Below are positions 55,539 to 64,000 of a DNA stretch of 64,000 bases, piece after piece (position 1 is the stretch's first letter; each line of letters starts with the position of its first letter). The position numbers and the translations under genes were made by a program. Below the pieces are notes generated by a model, which was not told where the DNA came from, did no database searches, and saw nothing but the letters and a program-made list of their open reading frames with translations. The DNA lies in assembly GCF_015767675.1 (NCBI RefSeq), contig NZ_CP065217.1, positions 2,728,001-2,792,000 of the forward strand. The letters run 5' to 3'. The stretch is from Vibrio navarrensis (GTDB lineage: Bacteria > Pseudomonadota > Gammaproteobacteria > Enterobacterales > Vibrionaceae).

Positions 55539-57626
55539 TTACTTCTTAGCGTTACGCTCTTTAACTTCAGCAATCACTTGCTCTGCTACGTTGTTTGGAC
55601 ATGCTGAGTAGTGAGAGAACTCCATAGAGAACTGACCACGACCAGAAGTCATTGTACGTAGAGTACCGATGTAGCCGAACATTTCAGAAAGTGGTACGTC
55701 TGCTTTAACGCGAACGCCAGTTACACCCATTTCCTGGTTCTTGATCATGCCGCGACGACGGTTCAAGTCACCGATTACGTCACCAACGTGATCTTCAGGA
55801 GTGAACACGTCAACTTTCATGATTGGTTCAAGAAGCTGAGGAGCCGCTTTAGGAATTGACTGACGGAATGCGCCTTTCGCTGCGATTTCAAATGCGATTG
55901 CAGATGAGTCAACTGCGTGGAAGCCACCGTCAAACAGTTCAACTTCAACGTCAAGCACAGGGAAACCAGCCAAAGTACCAGTCGCCATCATAGACTTGAA
56001 GCCTTTCTCAACTGCTGGCCAGAATTCCTTAGGAACGTTACCACCCACAACGGTTGATTTGAAGGTGAAACCAGTGTTTTGCTCTCCTGGACGGATACGG
56101 TAGTCAATCTTACCGAACTGACCTGAACCACCAGACTGTTTCTTGTGCGTGTAGCTGTCTTCTACTGCTTTGGTGATAGTTTCACGGTAAGCAACCTGAG
56201 GAGCACCCACTTCAAGCTCAACGCCGTAAGTACGTTTCAGGATATCCACTTTGATATCTAGGTGAAGTTCGCCCATACCTTTCAGAATGGTTTCACCTGA
56301 ATCTTCGTCAGTTTCAACTTGGAATGATGGATCTTCTGCAACCATTTTACCGATCGCGATACCCATTTTCTCAGAACCGTTCTTATCTTTTGGCTTAACC
56401 GCGATAGAGATAACTGGATCTGGGAAGATCATTGGCTCAAGAGTACATTCATGCTTAGGATCACATAGAGTGTGACCAGTTTGAACGTTCTTCATACCAA
56501 CGATCGCGATAATGTCACCCGCTTGTGCTGCTTCAAGCTCGTTACGGTCGTTTGCGTGCATCTCAACCATACGGCCAACACGCTCAGTCTTACCAGTTGC
56601 ACTGTTAAGAATGGTATCACCCTTCTTAATTTTGCCTGAGTAGATACGAACGAAAGTCAGAGCACCGAAACGGTCATCCATGATCTTGAACGCAAGCGCT
56701 TTTAGAGGCGCATCAACAGATACTGTTGCTACTTCACCAGTTGGCTCACCCGTTTCTGGGTTAGTCAGAGGCTGAGGCTCAACTTCAGTTGGAGACGGTA
56801 GGTAATCTACAACCGCGTCTAGTACAAGCTGCATACCTTTGTTTTTGAATGCAGAACCACAGTACGTTGGGAAGAACGCTAGATCACGAGTACCTTTACG
56901 GATACAAGCTTTGATTTGCTCGATAGATGGCTCTTCGCCGTCCATGTAAGCCATCATCAGATCATCGTCTTGCTCAACAGCAGATTCGATCATCATCTCA
57001 CGGTATTCTTCAACTTGATCTACCATGTCTGCTGGAATTTCTTTGATTTCGTAGTTTTCTGGAAGACCTGTGTCATCCCATACGAATGCTTGACGAGTCA
57101 ATACATCAACTACACCTACAAACTCGTCTTCACGGCCGATAGGTAGAGTCATCACTAGAGGGTTGGCGCCTAGTACTTTCTTCACTTGCTCAACAACGCG
57201 GAAGAAGTCTGCACCCATACGGTCTAGTTTGTTAACGAAGATCAGACGAGATACTTCTGATTCGTTCGCGTAACGCCAGTTTGTTTCTGACTGAGGTTCA
57301 ACACCGCCAGAACCACAGAATACACCGATACCACCGTCAAGAACTTTCAGAGAACGGTAAACTTCAACAGTGAAGTCAACGTGTCCAGGGGTGTCAATTA
57401 CGTTAAAACGGTGGTCTTTCCAGAAACAGGTAGTCGCAGCAGACTGGATAGTGATACCACGCTCAGCTTCCTGTTCCATGAAGTCCATCGTTGAAGCGCC
57501 GTCGTGTACTTCACCCAGACGGTGGATTTTACCAGTAAGCTTCAAGATACGCTCAGTGGTAGTGGTTTTACCCGCGTCAACGTGCGCGAAAATACCAATG
57601 TTTCTGTATTTTGATAAATCTGCCAT
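55539..57626 (-). CDS. fusA2: Elongation factor G, second paralog
   Basis: Translocation GTPase of the EF-G family, 695 residues. Motifs: G1 [14 protein letters not shown] (14-27), switch [17 protein letters not shown]3 [17 protein letters not shown]4 [10 protein letters not shown]. Domains II-V follow, including [16 protein letters not shown] and [19 protein letters not shown]. It is not in the str operon context (no rpsL, rpsG or tuf nearby), and its G-domain text ([25 protein letters not shown]) differs from standard EF-G. It is therefore the second Vibrio copy. Whether it works in elongation, recycling or stress is unknown. Confidence 0.92.
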   Translation of the reverse strand: MADLSKYRNIGIFAHVDAGKTTTTERILKLTGKIHRLGEVHDGASTMDFMEQEAERGITIQSAATTCFWKDHRFNVIDTPGHVDFTVEVYRSLKVLDGGIGVFCGSGGVEPQSETNWRYANESEVSRLIFVNKLDRMGADFFRVVEQVKKVLGANPLVMTLPIGREDEFVGVVDVLTRQAFVWDDTGLPENYEIKEIPADMVDQVEEYREMMIESAVEQDDDLMMAYMDGEEPSIEQIKACIRKGTRDLAFFPTYCGSAFKNKGMQLVLDAVVDYLPSPTEVEPQPLTNPETGEPTGEVATVSVDAPLKALAFKIMDDRFGALTFVRIYSGKIKKGDTILNSATGKTERVGRMVEMHANDRNELEAAQAGDIIAIVGMKNVQTGHTLCDPKHECTLEPMIFPDPVISIAVKPKDKNGSEKMGIAIGKMVAEDPSFQVETDEDSGETILKGMGELHLDIKVDILKRTYGVELEVGAPQVAYRETITKAVEDSYTHKKQSGGSGQFGKIDYRIRPGEQNTGFTFKSTVVGGNVPKEFWPAVEKGFKSMMATGTLAGFPVLDVEVELFDGGFHAVDSSAIAFEIAAKGAFRQSIPKAAPQLLEPIMKVDVFTPEDHVGDVIGDLNRRRGMIKNQEMGVTGVRVKADVPLSEMFGYIGTLRTMTSGRGQFSMEFSHYSACPNNVAEQVIAEVKERNAKK

Positions 57627-57663
57627 TGTCTTACTCTGTTAATAAGGTATAAAGTGCGCGCAG

Positions 57664-57672
57664 AGTATATCA
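57664..57672 (-). promoter_or_regulatory. Extended -10 promoter of fusA2
   Basis: On the minus strand TGATATACT gives an extended -10 (TGN-TATACT), about 38 bases before the fusA2 start. No clear -35 was found at 17 bases. The rest of the gap to radA (57673-57844) shows nothing else. Confidence 0.5.
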
Positions 57673-57844
57673 CAATCGTTCAAGACTGATACCCTTGCAT
57701 GCCATTCGTTAAGAAAAATTTTCTTCTACAACAGTAAAGCTTACCAATGCTTAGCTTGCAAAGCGGCGCGAAACTATATTTTTGCTTCCTCTGTTCACGC
57801 ACAAAATTTTCCTTCCTGACTATGAAGATCGAACTCTCTACTCT

Positions 57845-59224
57845 CTAGAGTTCATCAAAGGCACTGATCGCATCGGCAAGTTTTTTCACCCCGTGGATCT
57901 GCATGCCCGCAATTCCGCCTTTCGGCATATTCGCCATTGGGACAATCGCTTTCTTAAAGCCATGTTTGAACGCTTCATTGAGACGCTCTTGACCACTGGG
58001 GACTGGGCGGATCTCGCCAGCCAAGCCCACTTCGCCAAAAACCACTACGTCTTTAGGCAGCGGCCGATCACGAAAACTCGACAGCAGCGCCATAATCAGC
58101 GCCAAGTCAGCGCTGGTTTCACTCACCTTTACCCCACCGACCACATTAACAAAGACATCTTGATCAGCCATTTGTAAGCCGCCGTGCTTATGTAAGACCG
58201 CCAATAATAAAGAGAGACGGTTTTGCTCAAGACCAACAGCGACCCGACGAGGATTAGCAAGCTGCGAGTAGTCCACCAGAGCTTGGATCTCGACCAGAAG
58301 CGGCCTAGTACCTTCCCAAACCACCATTACCGAACTGCCAGAGGTTGCTTCTTCTCCACGTGACAAGAAAATCGCCGATGGATTACTTACTTCTCGCAGC
58401 CCTTGCCCGGTCATCGCGAATACGCCGAGCTCATTCACCGCACCAAAGCGGTTTTTGTGGCTACGCAGGGTACGAAAACGACTATCGGTATCGCCATCAA
58501 GCAGCACAGAACAGTCAATAATATGCTCTAATACTTTCGGCCCCGCTAAGGTGCCATCTTTAGTTACGTGCCCAACAATAAAGACAGCGACATTGTTTTG
58601 TTTGGCATAACGGGTTAATGCCGTCGCGGATTCACGTACTTGTGCAACACTACCGGGTGAAGATTGCACATCTGAAACATGCATGACCTGAATCGAATCA
58701 ATCACCATAATGCGTGGTCGCACTTCTTCGGCAATTTGGCAAATCTTATCCACGTTAGTCTCTGAGAGCATTTTCAAATGCTCTTTCGGCAATCCCAAAC
58801 GAGAAGCTCGCATCGCAACCTGTTGTAAAGACTCTTCGCCAGTGACGTACAACGCTGGCATGTGTGCCGAGAGTGCACACATCGTTTGCAACAACAACGT
58901 CGACTTACCCGCACCTGGGCTTCCGCCAATCAAGATTGCCGCACCGGGTACGATACCACCACCCAACACGCGATCCAGCTCTTTAAAACCACTGGTAAAA
59001 CGTGGGACTTCCTGCAGATCGATATCAGACAAAGTCTGTACTTTGGACTCGGTTGCACTGCCCGCATACCCTGACAAACGTTCATTACGTGCGACACTCG
59101 GCGAAGCCGCTAACCTGACTTCAGTAATGGTATTCCAAGAACCACAGGCGTTGCATTGCCCCTGCCAACGAGGAAAATCCGCCCCACAGTCGTTACATAC
59201 ATACGCGCGTTTTGCTTTCACCAT
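57845..59224 (-). CDS. radA: DNA repair protein RadA
   Basis: RecA-like ATPase that helps branch migration during recombination, 459 residues. N-terminal four-cysteine zinc finger: CNDCGADFPRWQGQCNACGS. Walker A in AAILIGGSPGAGKSTLLLQT (about residue 96). The RadA-specific KNRFG motif is in TLRSHKNRFGAVNELG. The C-terminal Lon-protease-like domain has FVNVVGGVKVSETSADLALI and an inactive protease site. It lies upstream of fusA2 in the same direction, separated by a promoter, and is divergent from the PilZ gene. Confidence 0.96.
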   Translation of the reverse strand: MVKAKRAYVCNDCGADFPRWQGQCNACGSWNTITEVRLAASPSVARNERLSGYAGSATESKVQTLSDIDLQEVPRFTSGFKELDRVLGGGIVPGAAILIGGSPGAGKSTLLLQTMCALSAHMPALYVTGEESLQQVAMRASRLGLPKEHLKMLSETNVDKICQIAEEVRPRIMVIDSIQVMHVSDVQSSPGSVAQVRESATALTRYAKQNNVAVFIVGHVTKDGTLAGPKVLEHIIDCSVLLDGDTDSRFRTLRSHKNRFGAVNELGVFAMTGQGLREVSNPSAIFLSRGEEATSGSSVMVVWEGTRPLLVEIQALVDYSQLANPRRVAVGLEQNRLSLLLAVLHKHGGLQMADQDVFVNVVGGVKVSETSADLALIMALLSSFRDRPLPKDVVVFGEVGLAGEIRPVPSGQERLNEAFKHGFKKAIVPMANMPKGGIAGMQIHGVKKLADAISAFDEL

Positions 59225-59358
59225 GCCGCCTCAAATTGTCCAGCCTGTGATCCTGTCAGACCACTGATTCATTAAACACAGAACAAAGTGCTGTTATACT
59301 TAAGTTTATTATCACTTTGCCGATACTCTTATCAAGAACAGATACTGTAACAGAAAAG

Positions 59359-61707
59359 ATGGAACAAGCTGAAATTCTCTCAATCGCAGAAAGACTCATC
59401 CCGCTGTACAACGCGGAAGATTTTGATTTTGTCCTGAGTCAACTGACCGAGGGAGAACCGCCATCGGCTAAATTGCTGGTGAAGATGGAGCTTAACCGCA
59501 TCATGGCGCCATGCAAAAAAAGTATCGACTTACGTGGTCGTGTGCAAGGTGAGTGCCGTGAATATGAGTTGGATGGTTTAAAGCACTGGCTTGATGATGT
59601 CGCTTTTAATGCCTACCACAAAAACACGAAGAAATTTGGCCGCTATACCGAAGGGGTATGGGAAGCATTAAGCAATACACGTAATAGTTTCCGTGTGTTG
59701 GGCAAAAACACGCAACAGCCGGAAGGTCTCGGGTTAACGGATCCGGCTAGCCCTTATGAAGCGGAAACCATTTACCTTGGCTACGATCTTAAAAGACAAG
59801 AAAAGCGCCTGCGCGTGCAGTCGCAGGTGGAAATAAAACTGTCTAAAGGACAAGTTTTGCATGGTGTGAGCGTCGATCTCTCTAGCTCTGGCGCTAAATT
59901 CAAAGTGCCGAGTGCCTTTAATTACAACCTCGGTGAAATTATACAGGTCTCCTTTTCCGAGCTCGCCAAAACTTCGCAAGTGGCGAACATCGACAAAAAA
60001 TTGGAGTATCGCGTGATTGCCGTAGAAGACTCTTATGAGAACGATGCGGTCAAATTTCTACGTTGTCTGCGCCTGACCGAAACCAACATCATTGCCCGCG
60101 TGATTGATGAATCACTAAGCAATTCGGCCAAACGGACTCGCCACGATAACCAAGACAAAATCATTCGTTCAAGAACGCGTGGATACGAGCACATCTATCT
60201 TAAACACACCTGCAACCTGCCGCTGTTTTTCCAAGGAAGTGAGCTCAAACTGGCGATGATGACGCCCAACAATGCGCCGATTTGGAATTACTGGCACGAT
60301 GAGCGCAAGCAGCAAGTCTTCGGCACGCTATTTAATCCACAAAGAATGGAGATGTTGATTAAGTCTGGCGTGAAAGGGGCCAGCAATGTCATCTACTCCT
60401 TTACTCACGAGCATGAGGGCAAGACCTTCTTCTATTCGATGCTGATGCCTGAAGCGACTCGAGAACAACGACAGCTTTTTTGGCATTTGGGAGCACGTCG
60501 TTCAAGCTGGCGCGCATTCCGCATTACCATTTTTGAGCTTTCAGACAAAGAGAAGCAGCAATTAGCCTCTTTTTCTTCTGAGCTTGCCGATGCGTCAACC
60601 GCCCTGACTCACTGCGGTATTTTGCAAGAAATTGCCGATGACAGTGTGGGTGACGATTATCTATTTACCGAGAAACCTCGTATTCCAGCCAGCACGCTAA
60701 ATACATTTCGTCACCCAAGAAAGATCGTCGGCTCGCCCAAGGGAATTTTCTTCGACGCAAAGTCGAGGCGCAAAGAGCCAAGATACAGCTTTCAGTCGCC
60801 ACTGCTTTTGACTAAGAGTGGCGGCTTACAAGCGCAAGGTAATACGCTTGATTTGTCCAAGCGCGGGCTGAGTTTGCAATTGAATGCGCCGTTGGTACTG
60901 GTTGCCGGAGAAGAGGTTGAGGTCAATTACCTTGAACTGCAACTGTATGACAAAAAACTCCCGCTAGATAAAGTGCCGTATCGAGTAATACGTGTAAGCC
61001 CAGACGGCCAGCAAGTGCAGCTGGTGATTGATGAAAATAGTCAAACCATCAAAACCATCGCTTTTTTCAACAGCATTATAGAACACAACCAAGATAAGCT
61101 GATTGCCCAGCAAGAGATCCTGCCGAACAATGAGCTATTGGAGTCATTGCATAGCATATTGCTCTCCAAGATGGTGAGCACACCTATTTTTATTAGCAAA
61201 ACACCATCAGGTTATCGCACTAAAGTGATTGGCGTGAATTTTCCACTAGAGAAGCACTTAATGCTGTTGGCAAAGCTAGGCCACAAAGAGAACTTCTCTC
61301 TCGAGCCAATCTACAAAGGCCGCTCGAATACGCTGATCGCGAATCCAACGAAGAGGATCGACGGCATAGAGCCGACTCATCATGAAATTTATATTGCGGT
61401 GACTAAATTCAGCGACAAGATCAAAGCCGTTCAGACCAAGATGCCGATGGAATTCGACAGCGTCAAAGAGCGCATCCAATTTGTGAAAAAGGCAAAAATG
61501 TCTGGTGAATTTTATGTGCTGAGGCTTTCCACCGCGCCGATTTTCAGCCCGATGACCTCTTTACTGCAAAAAGATCTTAACGATTTAGCCCATCTGAGCA
61601 TGCACCAAGCCAGCAAGCTGGAGAAAGAGCTCTCCACCTTAATGGGTTATTGCGAAATGGAAGACATTACTGAAGAAGTATTGATTCGTCTTGAGTTAAG
61701 CGATTAA
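59359..61707 (+). CDS. Large double-PilZ-domain protein, PlzC-like
   Basis: Predicted cyclic-di-GMP receptor of 782 residues from ATG 59359 (MEQAEILSIAERLIPL); the upstream frame extension from 59317 is not supported. Two PilZ regions are visible. The first, near residue 150, has EKRLRVQ then VDLSSSGAKFKV. The second, near 470, has RRKEPRYSF then LDLSKRGLSLQL; both keep the RxxxR and D-x-S-xx-G c-di-GMP signatures. The remainder is not assigned. By neighbourhood (radA upstream, serB downstream) it corresponds to V. cholerae PlzC, as I recall. No membrane segment. Confidence 0.85.
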   Translation: MEQAEILSIAERLIPLYNAEDFDFVLSQLTEGEPPSAKLLVKMELNRIMAPCKKSIDLRGRVQGECREYELDGLKHWLDDVAFNAYHKNTKKFGRYTEGVWEALSNTRNSFRVLGKNTQQPEGLGLTDPASPYEAETIYLGYDLKRQEKRLRVQSQVEIKLSKGQVLHGVSVDLSSSGAKFKVPSAFNYNLGEIIQVSFSELAKTSQVANIDKKLEYRVIAVEDSYENDAVKFLRCLRLTETNIIARVIDESLSNSAKRTRHDNQDKIIRSRTRGYEHIYLKHTCNLPLFFQGSELKLAMMTPNNAPIWNYWHDERKQQVFGTLFNPQRMEMLIKSGVKGASNVIYSFTHEHEGKTFFYSMLMPEATREQRQLFWHLGARRSSWRAFRITIFELSDKEKQQLASFSSELADASTALTHCGILQEIADDSVGDDYLFTEKPRIPASTLNTFRHPRKIVGSPKGIFFDAKSRRKEPRYSFQSPLLLTKSGGLQAQGNTLDLSKRGLSLQLNAPLVLVAGEEVEVNYLELQLYDKKLPLDKVPYRVIRVSPDGQQVQLVIDENSQTIKTIAFFNSIIEHNQDKLIAQQEILPNNELLESLHSILLSKMVSTPIFISKTPSGYRTKVIGVNFPLEKHLMLLAKLGHKENFSLEPIYKGRSNTLIANPTKRIDGIEPTHHEIYIAVTKFSDKIKAVQTKMPMEFDSVKERIQFVKKAKMSGEFYVLRLSTAPIFSPMTSLLQKDLNDLAHLSMHQASKLEKELSTLMGYCEMEDITEEVLIRLELSD

Positions 61708-61715
61708 AGCTCATG

Positions 61716-61749
61716 AACAACAAGGAGCGATAATCGCTCCTTGTTGTTT
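61716..61749. terminator. Terminator between PilZ gene and serB
   Basis: A perfect inverted repeat with 16-base arms around a single A (61716-61731 and 61733-61748), core CAAGGAGCGAT. It lies between convergent genes. Confidence 0.85.
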
Positions 61750-61766
61750 AGAGAAATCTCAATCGA

Positions 61767-62747
61767 TTAAGGCTTGGTTTGCCAACTGATTTTTTGCTGC
61801 CGTGCCAATACACCAGACAAAATGCACACAATGCCACCTAAACCAGCAAAGCGCACCGCGTTTTGTGCCTGCTTTTCCACTTTGGGTTTGGCATGATACG
61901 CAATCCCCAACCCAGCGGCCTGCATCATCACCAAATCATTAGCACCATCGCCGACAGCAACAGTGTTGTGCATTTCGACGTCATATTTCTCGACAAGCTC
62001 GATGAGGATATCGGCTTTGGTTTGCGCAGAGACCACCTCTCCCAACACTTGCCCCGTCAACCGTCCGTCAATAATTTCTAGTTGGTTAGATTGGGCATGA
62101 TCTAAACCCAAACTCTGCTTTAAATGATCAGAAAAATAGGTAAATCCACCTGAGGCAATCGCCGTCTTCCAACCAAACGCTTTTAAGGTGTTGATAAGCT
62201 CGGGTAAATCCGGCATCAAGGGCAACTGCGCACGCACACTTTCGAGAATCGACTCATCGGCACCTTGCAACTTTCCAACACGTGCTCGCAAGCTCTGCTC
62301 AAAATCCAGCTCGCCCTGCATGGCCCGCTCAGTGATTTCGGCAACTTCTTCGCCCACACCCGCCAACTTGGCAATTTCATCAATACATTCAATTTGAATG
62401 ACGGTGGAATCCATATCCAGAACGATCAACCCCGGTTTGGAGAGATCAGGGACATCTTGCAAATTGGCGTAATCAATTTGGAGGCTTTGCAAAATGGTTT
62501 CGTGTTCTGCGGTCAGTTCGCCCGCCATCAGCGCCACCTCGTAGCGTCCGACTTTCCAAGTATCGATGATCGGGTTGTACATTCCGGTAAAAAAATCGAT
62601 GTCCTCAAAATGCCCCGGAGCTAAATACTCAGCATACATCAGCCAGTTGGCTCTGTTTTTATCCAGTTGTGTAGCAAATCGAGTTTCTGGCAAACGAGTC
62701 AAAAGTTGAGTATGCCTTCTCAGCGGCAGTGTCTTTAGCGCTTCCAT
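61767..62747 (-). CDS. serB: Phosphoserine phosphatase
   Basis: HAD-family enzyme, last step of serine synthesis, 326 residues. The nucleophile motif LIVLDMDSTVIQIECIDEIA has Asp111 and Asp113. Motif II serine/glycine is in TAIASGGFTYFSDHL and motif III/IV in VGDGANDLVMMQAAGLGIAYHAKP. An N-terminal ACT-like region of about 90 residues and a hydrophobic tail (GLGGIVCILSGVLA) complete it. Divergent from ytjB, as in enterobacteria where serB and ytjB (smp) are neighbours. Confidence 0.96.
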   Translation of the reverse strand: MEALKTLPLRRHTQLLTRLPETRFATQLDKNRANWLMYAEYLAPGHFEDIDFFTGMYNPIIDTWKVGRYEVALMAGELTAEHETILQSLQIDYANLQDVPDLSKPGLIVLDMDSTVIQIECIDEIAKLAGVGEEVAEITERAMQGELDFEQSLRARVGKLQGADESILESVRAQLPLMPDLPELINTLKAFGWKTAIASGGFTYFSDHLKQSLGLDHAQSNQLEIIDGRLTGQVLGEVVSAQTKADILIELVEKYDVEMHNTVAVGDGANDLVMMQAAGLGIAYHAKPKVEKQAQNAVRFAGLGGIVCILSGVLARQQKISWQTKP

Positions 62748-62849
62748 GAATCTAATCCTTTGTGAACCTTGGCAAACGTTAACCTATTGCAATTTGAAAA
62801 GGCAAGCCCCAAACTGGCATTTGTTCGCGAATCAAAGTTAGTGCTAGAT

Positions 62850-63458
62850 ATGAAAGAGTCTCTTTTTTCACTGCGGAATGCCTTACGCGTCGTCGCGCTG
62901 ATCATTTTAGGGGTGATGTTTTTCATCACCATTAAAAACAGCGTGGTGATCAGCAAAGGGAACGAACGCATCCAGGCGCAACAACTGGAAACCTTAACCA
63001 AGGTGTTAAGCTCTCAGGCTGCCCTTTCGGCCAGTGATATGATTGTGCAAAAAGATCAGGAACAGTTGCTCAAGTTAACCAATCAGTTAGCGAAAGAGCG
63101 TTTGGTCTTTGATGCCACCATTTACGACGCAGAAGGCATCCGTCTCGCCTCCAGCGAAAAAGCGCTGACGGTGCGTGAGGTGTTGGGGCTAGATACGCCG
63201 CTAGCGACAGCGGGCATTGGCCGCCAACAGTTGGTCGAACCCGTTTATGCCGATAACAGCATCATAGGTTTTATCCGCATCACGTTTGAGACAGGCAAGG
63301 TGACGGCAATTTCTGATCATCACTATCGCAAAAGTGACCGCTATATGTTTTTGATGATCTTGATGAGTTTCGTCGGCGGCATGCTCTTTATTCTCATCCT
63401 ACGCAAAAAGCCGCAGCCCAAAGTCGAGAACCTGTTACTCACCCATAAAGATCCATAA
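62850..63458 (+). CDS. ytjB: YtjB/SMP-family membrane protein
   Basis: Inner-membrane protein of unknown function, 202 residues from ATG 62850 (MKESLFSLRNALRVVALIIL). The frame extends upstream only through a TTG at 62769, which I reject. Two transmembrane helices (about 13-33 and 164-184) bracket a periplasmic domain with VFDATIYDAEGIRLASSEKA and QLVEPVYADNSIIGFIRITF, matching the SMP family, which has been called haemolysin regulator-like. Beside serB, as in E. coli. Confidence 0.85.
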   Translation: MKESLFSLRNALRVVALIILGVMFFITIKNSVVISKGNERIQAQQLETLTKVLSSQAALSASDMIVQKDQEQLLKLTNQLAKERLVFDATIYDAEGIRLASSEKALTVREVLGLDTPLATAGIGRQQLVEPVYADNSIIGFIRITFETGKVTAISDHHYRKSDRYMFLMILMSFVGGMLFILILRKKPQPKVENLLLTHKDP

Positions 63459-63486
63459 AAAAGAGCCTGCATTGTCGCAGGCTCTT
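63456..63486 (-). terminator. Terminator of deoD
   Basis: The perfect 10-bp stem AAGAGCCTGC (63461-63470) and GCAGGCTCTT (63477-63486) has a 6-nt loop; on the minus strand a T tract follows. It also closes the convergent ytjB unit. Confidence 0.85.
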
Positions 63487-63513
63487 GATATTGCGTTGTA
63501 AAATCTAAAACAC

Positions 63514-64000
63514 TTACTCAGCATCACCCAGTAGCACAGAGTCCAACGCGATGATCATCATATCGTTGAAGGTGTTCTGACGCTCTTCCGACGTGGTTTG
63601 CTCACCGGTTTTGATGTGGTCAGAGACGGTACAAATCGTCAGTGCTTTCGCGCCGTATTCCGCAGCAACGCCGTAGATACCTGCCGCTTCCATTTCTACG
63701 CCGACAATGCCGTATTTGTCCATCACGTCGAACATGTCTGGATCTGGCGTGTAGAACAGTTCAGCAGAGAATAGGTTGCCCACTTTTACATCGATACCAC
63801 GCGCTTTCGCTGCTTCTTCAGCGGCTTTGACCATTTTGTAATCCGCGATAGCGGCAAAGTCATGACCTTTGAAACGGATGCGGTTCACTTTGGAATCCGT
63901 GCACGCGCCCATGCCGATCACGACATCACGCACTTTGATCGCTTCGCTCACTGCACCACAGCTACCTACGCGAATGATTTTCTTCACGCCGTAGTCTTTG
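63514..64000 (-). CDS. deoD: Purine nucleoside phosphorylase, DeoD type (partial, N-terminus outside window)
   Basis: Phosphorolysis of purine nucleosides in salvage. The C-terminal 162 residues are visible; the N-terminal third lies beyond base 64000. Motifs: [12 protein letters not shown] with the phosphate-binding arginine, [38 protein letters not shown] (ribose-binding MEAAGIYG) and [17 protein letters not shown] with the purine-contacting aspartate. This hexameric DeoD pattern is unmistakable. The remaining deo genes would be expected upstream. Confidence 0.95.
   Translation of the reverse strand, partial: KDYGVKKIIRVGSCGAVSEAIKVRDVVIGMGACTDSKVNRIRFKGHDFAAIADYKMVKAAEEAAKARGIDVKVGNLFSAELFYTPDPDMFDVMDKYGIVGVEMEAAGIYGVAAEYGAKALTICTVSDHIKTGEQTTSEERQNTFNDMMIIALDSVLLGDAE

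Noticed and set aside
57831..57853. GAACTCT/AGAGTTC stem at the radA stop as a terminator
   Set aside because: It overlaps the stop codon and has no T tract on the radA strand.

Overview
The window is a contiguous piece of a Vibrionaceae chromosome, most probably a Vibrio. The grounds are the complete-type Na+-translocating NADH:quinone reductase operon, the Vibrio outer-membrane protein OmpK, a small DUF2850-type protein, a second EF-G paralog, and a gene order (nqr - bolA - yajG - ampG - rpoE/chrR - ompK - csdA - argA - recDBC - glp - fusA2 - radA - PilZ - serB - deoD) that resembles, from memory, one block of V. cholerae chromosome 1. The species cannot be named from sequence alone. Almost everything is core genome: no transposase, integrase, prophage gene, CRISPR array, tRNA or rRNA was recognised.

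Layout. 1-5712 (minus): nqrA-F, the sodium pump, with nqrF cut by the window edge and a hairpin-rich leader upstream of nqrA. 6197-10491: bolA divergent from rlmG, then yajG-ppiA-ampG (envelope and muropeptide recycling). 10574-12527 (minus): a ChrR/ECF sigma pair of the singlet-oxygen type and a Lon-substrate-domain protein. 12831-16456 (plus): ompK, panE, yajL and csdA. 16457-16771: a compound minisatellite between csdA and the convergent csdE. 16772-19834 (minus): csdE, tcdA, mltA and a DUF2850-type protein. 19979-21719: argA and a small unknown gene. 21785-31277 (minus): recD, recB and recC, with an unusual spacer between recC and recB. 31531-37071: a YejM/PbgA-like sulfatase-fold membrane protein, a TDT transporter with a divergent LysR regulator, SOS-controlled yebG, and dapD. 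37618-42763: glpF, glpK, glpR and glpD, a glycerol regulon with shared operator-like motifs. 42862-49021: zntB, a GNAT-C39 peptidase-like fusion divergent from an RLAN/ATP-grasp ligase, nnrS with an NsrR-like operator, a gamma-glutamylcyclotransferase-like gene and a beta-barrel protein. 49300-55186: a chemoreceptor, a LysR regulator divergent from chrA, and an acyl-CoA synthetase-like gene. 55275-64000: a possible LysR remnant, fusA2, radA, a double-PilZ protein, serB, ytjB and partial deoD.

The most promising little-described system is the divergent pair at 43804-46422, an acetyltransferase fused to a C39-like peptidase facing a RimK-like ATP-grasp ligase. This looks like a peptide-making or peptide-tagging module whose substrate is unknown. 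Other points of interest are the higher-order minisatellite at 16465-16745, the recC-recB spacer, the structured nqr leader, and clear regulatory sites (LexA box at yebG, NsrR-like site at nnrS, GlpR-like sites at glpF and glpD).
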